NCBI GenBank assembly: GCA_017532145.1 | Contig: JAFXJR010000007.1 | Coordinates: 1 to 54,380, forward strand | DNA length: 54,380 nt | Direction: 5' to 3' | Source of the DNA: Lachnospiraceae bacterium | GTDB lineage: Bacteria > Bacillota > Clostridia > Lachnospirales > Lachnospiraceae | Shown here: positions 27,054-35,317 of the stretch, piece after piece | Position numbering within the stretch: the first letter of the stretch is position 1 | Layout of the letters: every line of letters begins with the position of its first letter | Notes under the pieces: generated by a model | The model's database searches: none | What the model saw: the letters and a program-made list of their open reading frames with translations, nothing else | What the model was told of the DNA's origin: nothing | Program-made: the position numbers and the translations under genes

Positions 27054-28304
27054 ATGAAAGGATGGCTTAGAACTTACCTTAAGGTATTTGTCAATCTTGG
27101 AGTAGCTGCCATAGGATTGTGGGTAGTGGTGGTTGTACTTCCCAGACTGATTATTTTCTTTATGCCTTTTGTGGTAGGATGGATTATTGCCCTGATAGCA
27201 AATCCTTTGGTACATTTTTTTGAACAAAAGCTGAAAATTAAACGGAAGGCAGGAACTGCCTTTGTGATTATTACTGTAATCGGATTGGTGGTGCTGGCAG
27301 GTTATTTAATTGGTGCTAAGGTGGTACAGGAAGGGATTGACCTGATTGGAGATTTGCCCCGGCTCTGGGAGGAATGGGAAGAAGACTTCCGGATGATTGG
27401 AAAAAACATGGAGGATATCTATGGTCAGCTGCCTGTACAAATTCGGGATACCCTTGTAGCCTTTGGTGACCAGATGGAAGATTTGGCAGGAAAGGCAGTA
27501 GGTATCTTGGGAACACCTACTATAGAAGCCTTGGGAAATTTTGCCAAACATCTGCCTACGGTGATTATCGGGATAATTATGTGTCTGCTTTCTGCCTATT
27601 TTTTTGTGGCAGAGAGAGACTATCTGGCAGTCAACATAAAAAAGCATATCCCGGAGGGAATCAGACTGCGTTGGGAAATGGTAGCTCACAGCTTAAAGCG
27701 GGCAGTAGGAGGTTATTTTAAAGCACAGTTTAAAATTGAGATATGGATGTATCTGCTGCTGGTGATAGGATTTTTGCTGTTGGGTGTGGAGCATGCCCTG
27801 CTGATTGCTTTGGGTATTGCCTGTCTTGACTTTCTTCCCGTCTTTGGTACAGGAGCAGTACTGATTCCCTGGACGGTTGTTAAGGTACTCAGTGCAGATT
27901 ATCAGATGGCACTGGGATTGATGATTATGTGGTGTGGAGGACAGCTGGTGCGTCAGCTGATTCAGCCAAAGATTGTGGGGGATTCTATCGGTATGCCACC
28001 GATTCCCACCCTGTTTTTGCTGTTTATCGGTTATAAGCTGGGAGGAGTGGTAGGAATGATAGTAGCAGTGCCTCTGGGAATTATCCTGGTGAACCTGGAT
28101 CGGGAGGGAATGTTTGATACAGTAAAAAAAAGTATAAGAATCTTAATTGCAGGTATCAATAGCTTCCGCAGGCTGGAACCATCGGATATAAAGATGGTAG
28201 AGGACTATGAGGCATATGAAAAGGAGCTGAGGGAGCAGGAAGGAAAAGAAATAATGACGAAAAAATCAGGTGAGGGAGAGCGGGATGAGGGTAACAGTAT
28301 ATAG
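27054..28304 (+). CDS. ytvI: YtvI-like AI-2E family membrane protein
   Basis: This 416-residue multispan protein belongs to the AI-2E/PerM transporter family and looks like the sporulation membrane protein YtvI. It begins with two close helices (LGVAAIGLWVVVVVLPRLIIFFMPFVVGWIIALI), a long soluble segment of about 100 residues rich in acidic helices, then five or so further helices with the family motif DFLPVFGTGAVLIPW and the RQLIQPKIVGDSIG segment. Transport substrate is unknown. It lies in the lon operon and overlaps the next gene by 20 bp. The tail is highly charged. Confidence 0.8.
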   Translation: MKGWLRTYLKVFVNLGVAAIGLWVVVVVLPRLIIFFMPFVVGWIIALIANPLVHFFEQKLKIKRKAGTAFVIITVIGLVVLAGYLIGAKVVQEGIDLIGDLPRLWEEWEEDFRMIGKNMEDIYGQLPVQIRDTLVAFGDQMEDLAGKAVGILGTPTIEALGNFAKHLPTVIIGIIMCLLSAYFFVAERDYLAVNIKKHIPEGIRLRWEMVAHSLKRAVGGYFKAQFKIEIWMYLLLVIGFLLLGVEHALLIALGIACLDFLPVFGTGAVLIPWTVVKVLSADYQMALGLMIMWCGGQLVRQLIQPKIVGDSIGMPPIPTLFLLFIGYKLGGVVGMIVAVPLGIILVNLDREGMFDTVKKSIRILIAGINSFRRLEPSDIKMVEDYEAYEKELREQEGKEIMTKKSGEGERDEGNSI

Positions 28305-29268
28305 CTGCAGGCAGTTTGATGAAAGAGAACTGTTTTTAGAATATGGAAAGGAGCTGGGAATAGAGATGGTACTCTGTCCCGATGCTCCTGATTTGGAGAA
28401 TATGGACTTGTGCCAGGGGAGTCAGTGCGTCAATATTCTTACTTCCAAGATAACCAGACCACTGTTGGAGCGGATGAAGGAAAATGGGGTCGGCTATCTT
28501 ACCACAAGAACCATTGGATATGACCATATTGATGGAAAAGCGGCGAAGGAGTTGGGGATACGGGTAGCCAATGCACCTTATGGTCCTCATGGAGTGGCGG
28601 ACTATACCGTAATGCTTATTCTTATGTCCATTCGTAAGGCAAAAAGGATTATAGAAAGAACAAATATTCAGGATTATTCCCTTCAGGGTATTCAAGGAAG
28701 AGAACTCAAGGATTTAACAGTGGGGATTATTGGCACCGGACGGATTGGCACTACGGTACTGCGTTCTCTTTCCGGATTTGGTGGTAAGCTGCTGGCATAT
28801 GATATTAAAGAAAACGAAGAAGCCGGGCGGCTGGCTTCCTATGTTTCTTTAGAGGAAATCTGGCAGCAGGCAGATGTGATTTCTCTGCATACTCCGCTTA
28901 GAGAAGAAAATTACCATATGATAGGACGAAACACCATAGAACAGATGAAAAAAGGAGTCGTGATTATCAATACGGCAAGGGGTGGTCTGATTGATTCTCA
29001 GGCATTGATTGAAGGCATTGAGTCAGGAAGAATAGGTGCAGCCGGTATGGATGTGGTGGAAAATGAATTTGGACTCTATTATTATGACAGGAAATCCGAT
29101 ATATTGGATCACAGACAGCTGGCCATTCTCCGCAGCTTTCCTAATGTGACAGTGACCCACCATATGGCTTTTTATACGGATGACTGTGTAAGGACAGTAA
29201 TCAGAGACTCTCTAATGGGCTGTAAGCTATTTGCAGAGGGTAAGGAAAATCCATGGGAGGTTATATAG
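28285..29268 (+). CDS. D-2-hydroxyacid dehydrogenase, D-lactate dehydrogenase-like
   Basis: This 327-residue enzyme reduces a 2-oxoacid to a D-2-hydroxyacid with NADH; D-lactate is the most likely product. The Rossmann loop GIIGTGRIG is at 148-156 and Asp173 (AYD) suggests NAD. The catalytic residues are Arg232 (NTARGG), Glu259 (VVENE) and His293 (THHMAFYT). The VVENEFGLYYYDRKSDIL stretch resembles the VanH/D-LDH subgroup. ATG at 28285 gives the standard N-terminus; GTG at 28270 is less likely. It overlaps ytvI and is followed at once by truA. With the VanZ-like gene downstream a link to the cell wall could be imagined, but no vanA or vanX is here. Confidence 0.85.
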   Translation: MRVTVYSCRQFDERELFLEYGKELGIEMVLCPDAPDLENMDLCQGSQCVNILTSKITRPLLERMKENGVGYLTTRTIGYDHIDGKAAKELGIRVANAPYGPHGVADYTVMLILMSIRKAKRIIERTNIQDYSLQGIQGRELKDLTVGIIGTGRIGTTVLRSLSGFGGKLLAYDIKENEEAGRLASYVSLEEIWQQADVISLHTPLREENYHMIGRNTIEQMKKGVVIINTARGGLIDSQALIEGIESGRIGAAGMDVVENEFGLYYYDRKSDILDHRQLAILRSFPNVTVTHHMAFYTDDCVRTVIRDSLMGCKLFAEGKENPWEVI

Positions 29269-30006
29269 TTGGAGAATATCAAGGTAATACTTCAATATGA
29301 GGGAACTAGATATCAGGGCTGGCAGCGCCAGGAACGGACAGAAAATACGATTCAGGGACGATTGGAGGCTCTGCTTTCTAAGATGTGTGATAAGAAGGTA
29401 GAATTGACAGGCTCCGGCAGGACGGATGCAGGAGTCCACGCTTTGGGACAGGTAGCCAACTTTCATCTGGATACAGAAAAGACACCGGAAGAAATTATGG
29501 AGTATATGAACCGGTATCTGCCGGAAGATATTGCGGTGATTCATGCACAGAAAGTACCGGAGAGGTTTCATAGTCGATTAAATGCCAAAGGCAAAACCTA
29601 TGTATACAGAGTGTTAAACAGTCCGATTCCACATATATTTGATAGAAGATACGTCTATCAGTTGGTAGAAAAGCTGGATATGGAAGTTATGCAGCAGGCA
29701 GCAGGTTTGCTGGTGGGTACTCATGATTTTCAGGCATTTACTTCTGCCAAAAAGGGAAAAAAATCTACCATTCGTCGATTGGATGCCATTGAAATAGAAC
29801 GGATAGGAGATGAAATACGTTTTACCTTTCGGGGAGAGGGATTTCTTTACCATATGGTACGGATTCTGACAGGAACCATTCTGGAGGTAGGGATGCATAA
29901 GAGAGAGGTAGCAGGAATGAAGGAACTGCTGGCAAAAGGAATACGGGAAGAAGCTGGTTTTCTGGTACCGGCAAAAGGACTGACTCTGGTGGAGGTTCGT
30001 TATTAG
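29269..30006 (+). CDS. truA: tRNA pseudouridine synthase A
   Basis: This 245-residue enzyme makes pseudouridine at positions 38-40 of tRNA anticodon stems. Catalytic Asp53 lies in GSGRTDAGVHALGQ, and the YQGWQRQ N-terminal motif and GEGFLYHMVRILTGT are typical. The start is TTG, directly after the preceding stop; GGGAGG (29255-29260) lies 8 bp before it and no suitable ATG exists nearby. The stop TAG shares its G with the GTG start of the next gene, so the genes are tightly coupled. Confidence 0.94.
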   Translation: MENIKVILQYEGTRYQGWQRQERTENTIQGRLEALLSKMCDKKVELTGSGRTDAGVHALGQVANFHLDTEKTPEEIMEYMNRYLPEDIAVIHAQKVPERFHSRLNAKGKTYVYRVLNSPIPHIFDRRYVYQLVEKLDMEVMQQAAGLLVGTHDFQAFTSAKKGKKSTIRRLDAIEIERIGDEIRFTFRGEGFLYHMVRILTGTILEVGMHKREVAGMKELLAKGIREEAGFLVPAKGLTLVEVRY

Positions 30007-30482
30007 TGAAGAAAACAAAAAACATAAAAATTGTGTTTTTTATCTATGTGGCTATTGTAATCAGAGTCATTATTTTTAAATATCCTTGGGAGAAGCTGAA
30101 AACGGTGATAGATACCTGGGAAAAGGGCATGATTCTGGCAGGTTTGGAAAGTGCAAATTTTACTCTTTTTAAAACGATTCGGATGTATGTGGACTATTCT
30201 TATAAACTCAACAGTTTTGAAAATCTGGCAGGGAATATTGTAGTTTTTATTCCATTGGGTTTTTTACTGCCTTATCTTCAGCAAAGATGCAAAAAATTTA
30301 GTGTGTTGATGATAAATGCACTGGTATTTGTCCTAGGCATAGAGGTATTTCAGCTCTTTAGTGCCTTTGGAGCTTTTGATGTGGATGATATTCTGCTGAA
30401 CTGTGTGGGAGCAGGTTTAGGATGGCTGTTTCATATGTGGTGGCAGCAAATAAAAGGGAAGGATGAAAATATTTCAACTTGA
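30006..30482 (+). CDS. VanZ-like membrane protein
   Basis: This 158-residue protein has a VanZ-like domain with about four membrane helices. The hallmark NLAGNIVVFIPLGFLLP and the acidic GAFDVDDILLNCVGAGLG segment are clear. VanZ gives low-level teicoplanin resistance in enterococci, but most chromosomal homologues have no known role. The GTG start overlaps the truA stop by one base. It appears to be the last gene of the lon operon. No van resistance genes are nearby, so resistance should not be inferred. Confidence 0.85.
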   Translation: MKKTKNIKIVFFIYVAIVIRVIIFKYPWEKLKTVIDTWEKGMILAGLESANFTLFKTIRMYVDYSYKLNSFENLAGNIVVFIPLGFLLPYLQQRCKKFSVLMINALVFVLGIEVFQLFSAFGAFDVDDILLNCVGAGLGWLFHMWWQQIKGKDENIST

Positions 30483-30603
30483 ATGTCGTTTGGGATTCAT
30501 TTTGAAATATTTTTTTTAATTTTGCAGTATTTTGGTGAGGTATTGGATATTATAGTCAGAAAGACTTATGGAATGAAACCACAGGGAGAGATGAGACATA
30601 CAT

Positions 30604-31161
30604 ATGGAAAAGACAGATAAAGGTATTATAAAAACCGCTCCCGGACTATCAGATGCTGAGGCAATACAGCAGAAAATAGATGAATACAGCAGGATGCTAT
30701 ATACGATAGCCTTCCTCCAGCTGAAAAATAACCATGATGCAGAGGATGTAGTACAGGAAACATTTTATCAGTTGATTAAACATAAAAAAGAATTTGAATC
30801 ACCGGAGCATGAAAAGGCCTGGCTGATTAAGGTAACATTAAATGGTTGTCGTAAAATATGGCGTTCAGCCTGGTACAGACATAGGGGAGAGATTCCCGGA
30901 GAGTTGGGAACAAGGAATGAAGTGGGGGAAGGTATGGAAGGGGATTTTCTACAGAAGGAGAGAAACCGGGAAATTTTAAAAGCAGTGATGGAGTTGCCAA
31001 TGAAATATCGAGAGGTTATCCATTTGTTCTATTATCAACAAATGAGTATCAGGGAAATTTGTCTGGCTACGGGACGAAAAGAGTCCACAGTAACGTCTCA
31101 GCTGACACGGGGCAGAGAGATGCTTAGGAAAAAAATGAAGGAGGAGTATCACTATGAATGA
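30604..31161 (+). CDS. ECF-type RNA polymerase sigma factor
   Basis: This 185-residue sigma-70 family protein directs polymerase to a special promoter set. Region 2 shows LYTIAFLQLKNNHDAEDVVQETFYQLIKH, and region 4 shows LPMKYREVIHLFYYQQMSIREICLATGRKESTVTSQLTRGREML with its helix-turn-helix. There is no region 1 or 3, as in ECF factors. It overlaps by 8 bp the next gene, which encodes a membrane protein of anti-sigma layout. The signal is unknown. A weak -35/-10 pair upstream has poor spacing, so the promoter is not assigned. Confidence 0.9.
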   Translation: MEKTDKGIIKTAPGLSDAEAIQQKIDEYSRMLYTIAFLQLKNNHDAEDVVQETFYQLIKHKKEFESPEHEKAWLIKVTLNGCRKIWRSAWYRHRGEIPGELGTRNEVGEGMEGDFLQKERNREILKAVMELPMKYREVIHLFYYQQMSIREICLATGRKESTVTSQLTRGREMLRKKMKEEYHYE

Positions 31162-32320
31162 TTTTGAATCTTGTTATCGCTCAGCAGTGCAGGACATAGT
31201 GGATAAGAAGGAAATTCATATCGATGCTCAGTCCTGTATGGATAGGAAAAGGCACAAAAGGCGAGTGGCCAGACAGCTGGGAAGAAGTGTATATGCCATA
31301 TTGTCTGCTGCAAGCCTGCTTCTGGTCTGTGGATTGGGTACAGTGAAGGCTGCCACCTATCTGAGAAATATTATCCGGGTGAAGGAATGGGGATTTATGT
31401 CAGGGGATGCAGCAACTGTGGCAGACCAGGAAAATCAGGTATGGGTGATTAAGGAGGAACTGGAAGTTGTATCAGAAAAAAAGGAGAAAACAGAAGAAAT
31501 TGAGAGAAATCATGAGAAATCTATATCTGCAGAAGTGGTTTCTGGATATAGTACAAAGTCTCCGGCAGAGACCGCTCCGCATACAGAGACAGCCCATACG
31601 GTTTCAGATGAAAAGTTTTCCCCAGATGCTGAAGCCACAACAGAAGCTACCGAAAGTGTCAATAACCGTATAGTGTCTGAATCTACAGAGGAAACCGGAA
31701 TAAATCCTCAGACAACAGCAGAAACTACAGAAACTTCTGTTCATGAAGAAGAAAAGACAGATTTTCTGCTGGCAGAGGGTATACCTGTTACACAGGATAC
31801 ACCTGTTGCACAGGAAAGTGGAAAGCAGGAGGAGGAACTAAGTTTTTTGACAACCTCTGAAGCAAAAGAAATGATGGAGGAGGAAATTCTTACAAAAACC
31901 TATTATTCTATACAGGAATTTCAGGAAAATGAAAAGATTGTCTTTCCCCAGCCATCGCTTCCTATTCTGGGAACGGTGGAGATTGTGGTTTGTGATACCT
32001 GGGCAATGTCTCGTTATGATACAGAAGGAAGGATTCTCTGGCTGGAAAGAACCGACTATGCAGATACTCAAGGGCATTCAGCCTCCAAGGTTTTTCCGGA
32101 AGGAGTACACAATGAGAGAACCTATACAAATACAGGAGGTTATACCTATACACTGGTTGATTCAGTTCAAACAGATCAGCAGGAGCCTTTACGGATACAT
32201 GGAGCTATTGCCGTGGGTACTTATGAAGTATTTATTGATTTTTATGGATATACAGAGGCAGAAGCCAAACAGATAATAGACAGCATCGATCTGAGCCTGT
32301 ATGAGACTGCAGAAGGGTGA
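31154..32320 (+). CDS. Probable membrane anti-sigma factor with Thr/Glu-rich linker
   Basis: This 388-residue protein is probably the anti-sigma partner of the ECF factor. A short cytoplasmic N-terminus of about 45 residues holds basic residues (DRKRHKRRVARQLG). One membrane helix follows (SVYAILSAASLLLVCGLGTV, about 44-64). The outside part has a low-complexity Thr/Glu/Ser region at about 100-235, likely extended, and a folded C-terminus ending GTYEVFIDFYGYTEAEAKQIIDSIDLSLY that recalls DUF4367, found in other clostridial anti-sigma-like proteins. No zinc-binding anti-sigma motif is seen at the N-terminus. The role is inferred from layout and overlap with the sigma gene. Confidence 0.7.
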   Translation: MNDFESCYRSAVQDIVDKKEIHIDAQSCMDRKRHKRRVARQLGRSVYAILSAASLLLVCGLGTVKAATYLRNIIRVKEWGFMSGDAATVADQENQVWVIKEELEVVSEKKEKTEEIERNHEKSISAEVVSGYSTKSPAETAPHTETAHTVSDEKFSPDAEATTEATESVNNRIVSESTEETGINPQTTAETTETSVHEEEKTDFLLAEGIPVTQDTPVAQESGKQEEELSFLTTSEAKEMMEEEILTKTYYSIQEFQENEKIVFPQPSLPILGTVEIVVCDTWAMSRYDTEGRILWLERTDYADTQGHSASKVFPEGVHNERTYTNTGGYTYTLVDSVQTDQQEPLRIHGAIAVGTYEVFIDFYGYTEAEAKQIIDSIDLSLYETAEG

Positions 32321-32350
32321 CAGAAGCATGGGAAGGAGCGGGATGACAGG

Positions 32351-33037
32351 ATGAAAAATGTATTAATGTTTAATCTACAGAAAAAAGATGGAGAGGCAGT
32401 AAAAGTTTTTCTTGCACAGGAGGGCTATCAGATTTTTATGGAAATGGAGTTGGAAGCAGCAATAGAGAGACTGCAAAGAAAGGATATTCAGCTGGTGATT
32501 ATGGATGTGGCTTCTGCCCATAAGGATAGTATGGAATCGCTGAAGGCACTAAGGAATGCTTATCGAATGCCGATTATCGTACTATCCTCCAATGATAGGG
32601 AACAGATGAAGATAGCGGCATTAAATGCAGGAGCCGACGATTATATTATTAATCCTTATCATCCATTGGAGTTTATTGCCAGGATTAACTCTCAGTATAA
32701 AAGATATATTCAGCTTACCAGGCTGTATGACAATATCGACAGAATATACAAAGTAGATGAACTGGTCATTGATGATGGTCTGAGAAAGGTAACAGTGGGG
32801 GAGAGGGAGGTAAATCTGACCCCATTGGAATATAAAATTCTTCGTTTGTTGGTACAGAAGCGGGGGCAGGTATTTTCTAATGGAGAAATTTATGAAGCAA
32901 TTTGGAATATGCAGGCAGTAGGGGTGGAAAATACAATAGCAGTACATATCCGGCATATTCGGGAAAAAATTGAAAGCAATCCCGGAAAGCCCCGTTATCT
33001 GAAGGTAGTATGGGGAACAGGATATAAGGTAGGATAG
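32351..33037 (+). CDS. OmpR-type response regulator with degenerate receiver
   Basis: This 228-residue protein has a receiver and a winged-helix DNA-binding domain (LTPLEYKILRLLVQKRGQVFSNGEIYEAIW ... NTIAVHIRHIREKIE). Asp52 (VIMDVAS) is present, but the acidic pair normally near residues 8-9 is replaced (LMFNLQ) and the conserved Lys of the KP motif is Asn101 (IINPY). Normal phosphorylation therefore looks unlikely. There is no adjacent histidine kinase. It lies 30 bp after the anti-sigma gene and may belong to the same operon, giving an unusual sigma/anti-sigma/regulator set. Confidence 0.87.
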   Translation: MKNVLMFNLQKKDGEAVKVFLAQEGYQIFMEMELEAAIERLQRKDIQLVIMDVASAHKDSMESLKALRNAYRMPIIVLSSNDREQMKIAALNAGADDYIINPYHPLEFIARINSQYKRYIQLTRLYDNIDRIYKVDELVIDDGLRKVTVGEREVNLTPLEYKILRLLVQKRGQVFSNGEIYEAIWNMQAVGVENTIAVHIRHIREKIESNPGKPRYLKVVWGTGYKVG

Positions 33038-33090
33038 GCAGTGTAAATGGTGCAGCTAACTGTGTTTATCTTTGAATGCTCTGCTCATGT

Positions 33091-33119
33091 TCTATGTCAT
33101 AGACTGCTTATGACACAGA
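33091..33119. other. Hairpin after the response regulator
   Basis: TGTCATA (33095-33101) and TATGACA (33109-33115) form a perfect stem around GACTGCT, extended weakly outwards. It has no T-run. It could slow decay or end the sigma operon transcript. The remainder of the 390-bp gap 33038-33427 is occupied mostly by the inverted-repeat element at 33241. Confidence 0.4.
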
Positions 33120-33240
33120 ATATGGATGAACTGTTACGAGGATTCCATAAATTGTCTGAAAGCCCCTTGTAAAACAAGCAGGATTTTACTATAATAATTG
33201 AAGCAAAGTAGGCATTTAGACTGGTATATCAAATAATGAA

Positions 33241-33373
33241 TAACTGCTCCCTTGGCTGAGGCGTGGTTTTCCGCATACATAGCAAAAGACACAGGCGTAG
33301 TGGTGCTGCGCTGAGGCTTTTTAAGCTGTACTGCGAAAATAAAAAGCACAGACTGACCAAAGGGGCAATTAAT
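33241..33373. repeat. MITE-like element with imperfect terminal inverted repeats (family C)
   Basis: The left end TAACTGCTCCCTTGGCTGAG and the inverted right end (TAATTGCCCCTTTGGTCAG on the - strand) match at about 15 of 19 positions, bounding 133 bp without an ORF. A fragment matching the right end (TTAACTGCCCCTTTGAC) is found at about 10071-10087. No target-site duplication could be confirmed. Confidence 0.45.
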
Positions 33374-33427
33374 ATTCGATGTACTGGGTAAATGAGGCTG
33401 AATCCTGAATAAAACGGAGGGAATACA

Positions 33428-34309
33428 ATGGCAATTTATCAAATAGGTAATGGAAAGCTGGCTGTGGAGGTAGACAGTCGGGGAGCTGAACTGAAATCAT
33501 TGCGCAGAATATCAGATGGAGCAGAATATCTTTGGTATGGGGATGAAGCATATTGGGCAAGACGCTCTCCTCTTTTGTTTCCGGCAATAGGAGGACTGAA
33601 AAATGGAGAGTATCGCGTTAAGGGCCAGACCTATCATTTGGAAAGGCATGGTTTTATCAAGGATACCGAATGTAAGCTGATATCTCAGACTGATACAGAG
33701 ATTTGGTTTGTAGCGGAGGCAGATGAGGCTTCTAAAAAGCTCTATCCATTTGATTTTCGATTGGAGATTGGCTATCGTCTGGAAGGAATGGCATTAAAGG
33801 TGATGTGGAAAGTGGAAAATCCTTCAGAGGAACCTCTGTATTTTTCCATAGGAGGTCATCCGGGCTTTAACTGTCCGTTAAAGGAAGGAGAAAAGCAGGA
33901 GAGCTATTATATGGCCTTTGATGTGAAGGACAGTCTGCAAAGTACGGTGATAGACCCCGATGGATTTGCGGCTGACCATGCGGTGACCTATCCTCTGGAG
34001 GACGGCATAACAGCAATTAAAAAGGAGTTGTTTGAGTACAGTACCCTGGTAATGGAAAATTCGCAGATACATAAAGTCTCTCTGTTGACTCCGGACAAGA
34101 AGCCGTATATTACGGTGGAACTGGATGCACCGGTTCTGGCTATATGGACTCCGATAGAAAAACAGGCTCCCTTTATCTGTATTGAACCTTGGTATGGTTT
34201 GTGTGACCTGTCAGACTTTAATGGAACCTGGGAGGAGAAAAAGTGGAATAATGCCTTGGAGCCGGGAGCAGAGTTTGCAGCAGGCTATTGTATTACGATA
34301 GAAGAATAA
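33428..34309 (+). CDS. LacX-like aldose 1-epimerase family protein
   Basis: This 293-residue protein has the galactose mutarotase fold in the LacX branch. Family segments are SRGAELKSLR, WGDEAYW-like YGDEAYWARRSPLLFPAIG, YHLERHGFIKD with a conserved His, the GGHPGFNCPL loop with the second His, and IWTPIEKQAPFICIEPWYG with the catalytic Glu. It likely interconverts anomers of an aldose or sugar phosphate; the natural sugar is unknown. CGGAGGGAATACA precedes the ATG. It stands alone, flanked by repeats on both sides. Confidence 0.86.
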   Translation: MAIYQIGNGKLAVEVDSRGAELKSLRRISDGAEYLWYGDEAYWARRSPLLFPAIGGLKNGEYRVKGQTYHLERHGFIKDTECKLISQTDTEIWFVAEADEASKKLYPFDFRLEIGYRLEGMALKVMWKVENPSEEPLYFSIGGHPGFNCPLKEGEKQESYYMAFDVKDSLQSTVIDPDGFAADHAVTYPLEDGITAIKKELFEYSTLVMENSQIHKVSLLTPDKKPYITVELDAPVLAIWTPIEKQAPFICIEPWYGLCDLSDFNGTWEEKKWNNALEPGAEFAAGYCITIEE

Positions 34310-34318
34310 AAAATAATC

Positions 34319-34451
34319 GTAACTGTTCAGTACCCTTATCGTTACCAGGAAAAAATCCATAAAAATTGCCTATGGTGATGGCATTTTTGCTTGGTATCGC
34401 TACGTTTTTCTACGATTAGTCCAGCAAGTGTACAGACCTACTGAATAGTTA
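34319..34451 (-). repeat. Family A intergenic repeat, copy 4 (reverse, long form)
   Basis: This 133-bp copy is in reverse orientation: GTAACTGTTCAGTACCC at the left, CGTTTTTCTACGATTAGTCCAGCAAGTGTACAG and CTACTGAATAGTTAT at the right. It carries an extra internal hairpin, with AAAAATTGCC (34361-34370) pairing with GGCATTTTT (34380-34388), as in the long copy at 38083. It lies 10 bp after the epimerase stop. Confidence 0.88.
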
Positions 34452-34549
34452 TGAATAATCCATGGTTATAGAAGCTGCTGAATATTACATAAAAAGCAGG
34501 CAAAAGGCATAAAGCTATAATAACAAGCAATGATAAGGAATAGAAACTG

Positions 34550-35170
34550 ATGAAGGTTTTACTGATTAACGGAAGTCCAAACGAAAAGGGCTGTACCTAT
34601 ACTGCTCTGGAGGCGGTGGCAGCAGAAATCGAAAAGCAGGAAATAGAAACCGAGATTTTCTGGATAGGCAAGCAGCCGGTACGAGGCTGTATTGGCTGTA
34701 AGGGTTGTGCAGGTAAGCCTAACTGTGTATTTGATGATGATATAACGAATAGAGTGTTGGCAAAGGCAGAGGAGGCGGACGGCTACATTATAGGCTCTCC
34801 TGTCTATTTTGCTTCACCAAACGGTACGCTGATGGCTTTGCTGGATCGGATATTTTATGCGGGAAAATGCTTTTCTCGAAAGCCGGCAGCAGCAGTGGTA
34901 TCAGCCAGACGAGCAGGTACTACTGCCAGTTTGGATGCAATAAATAAATATTTTTTGATTAGAAATATGCCAATTGTATCCTCCAGGTACTGGAATATGG
35001 TACATGGCAATACACCAGAGGAGGTAAAGCAGGATTTAGAAGGTATGCAGACCATGAGAGTACTGGGAAAAAATATGGTCTGGCTGCTGAAATCCCTGGA
35101 GGCAGGTAAACAGGCAGGAGTTCTGATGCCGGAGGAAGAGACACCCGTTCGGACGAATTTTATCCGATAG
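34550..35170 (+). CDS. Iron-sulfur flavoprotein-like FMN reductase
   Basis: This 206-residue protein has a flavodoxin-like fold (MKVLLINGSPNEKGCT for FMN phosphate; GSPVYFASPNGTLMALLDR). A compact cysteine motif CX2CX2CX5C at Cys47, Cys50, Cys53 and Cys59 matches the 4Fe-4S site of iron-sulfur flavoproteins, which shuttle electrons in anaerobes, for example against oxidants. Many close homologues are annotated simply as NAD(P)H oxidoreductases. A TATAAT at 34516-34521 may be its -10. The gene is monocistronic with a terminator at 35198. Confidence 0.82.
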   Translation: MKVLLINGSPNEKGCTYTALEAVAAEIEKQEIETEIFWIGKQPVRGCIGCKGCAGKPNCVFDDDITNRVLAKAEEADGYIIGSPVYFASPNGTLMALLDRIFYAGKCFSRKPAAAVVSARRAGTTASLDAINKYFLIRNMPIVSSRYWNMVHGNTPEEVKQDLEGMQTMRVLGKNMVWLLKSLEAGKQAGVLMPEEETPVRTNFIR

Positions 35171-35197
35171 AACATAGGATATTGCCATAAGAAAATT

Positions 35198-35248
35198 GGG
35201 GAAAAGATGAAGCCATTTACTTACATCCTTTCCCCGGTTTTTATTTTT
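35198..35248 (+). terminator. Terminator after the flavoprotein gene
   Basis: GGGGAAAAGATG pairs with CATCCTTTCCCC (one G-T/A-C type irregularity) and is followed by GGTTTTTATTTTTG. Confidence 0.8.
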
Positions 35249-35253
35249 GTTTC

Positions 35254-35275
35254 GTTAACAGTTCAGTACCCTCAC
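35254..35275 (-). repeat. Family A repeat end fragment
   Basis: GTTAACAGTTCAGTACCCTCAC matches the family A end that reads GTACTGAACAGTTAC on the other strand, without the remaining interior. It lies between two convergent genes. Confidence 0.5.
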
Positions 35276-35317
35276 TATTTTTTTGCTTACAGCAATCCAG
35301 ACTCAGTAGTACAGATT

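Noticed and set aside
28285-30482. Vancomycin-resistance cluster (VanH-like plus VanZ-like)
   Set aside because: The genes are separated by truA, lie in a housekeeping operon, and no vanA, vanX, vanR or vanS is adjacent.
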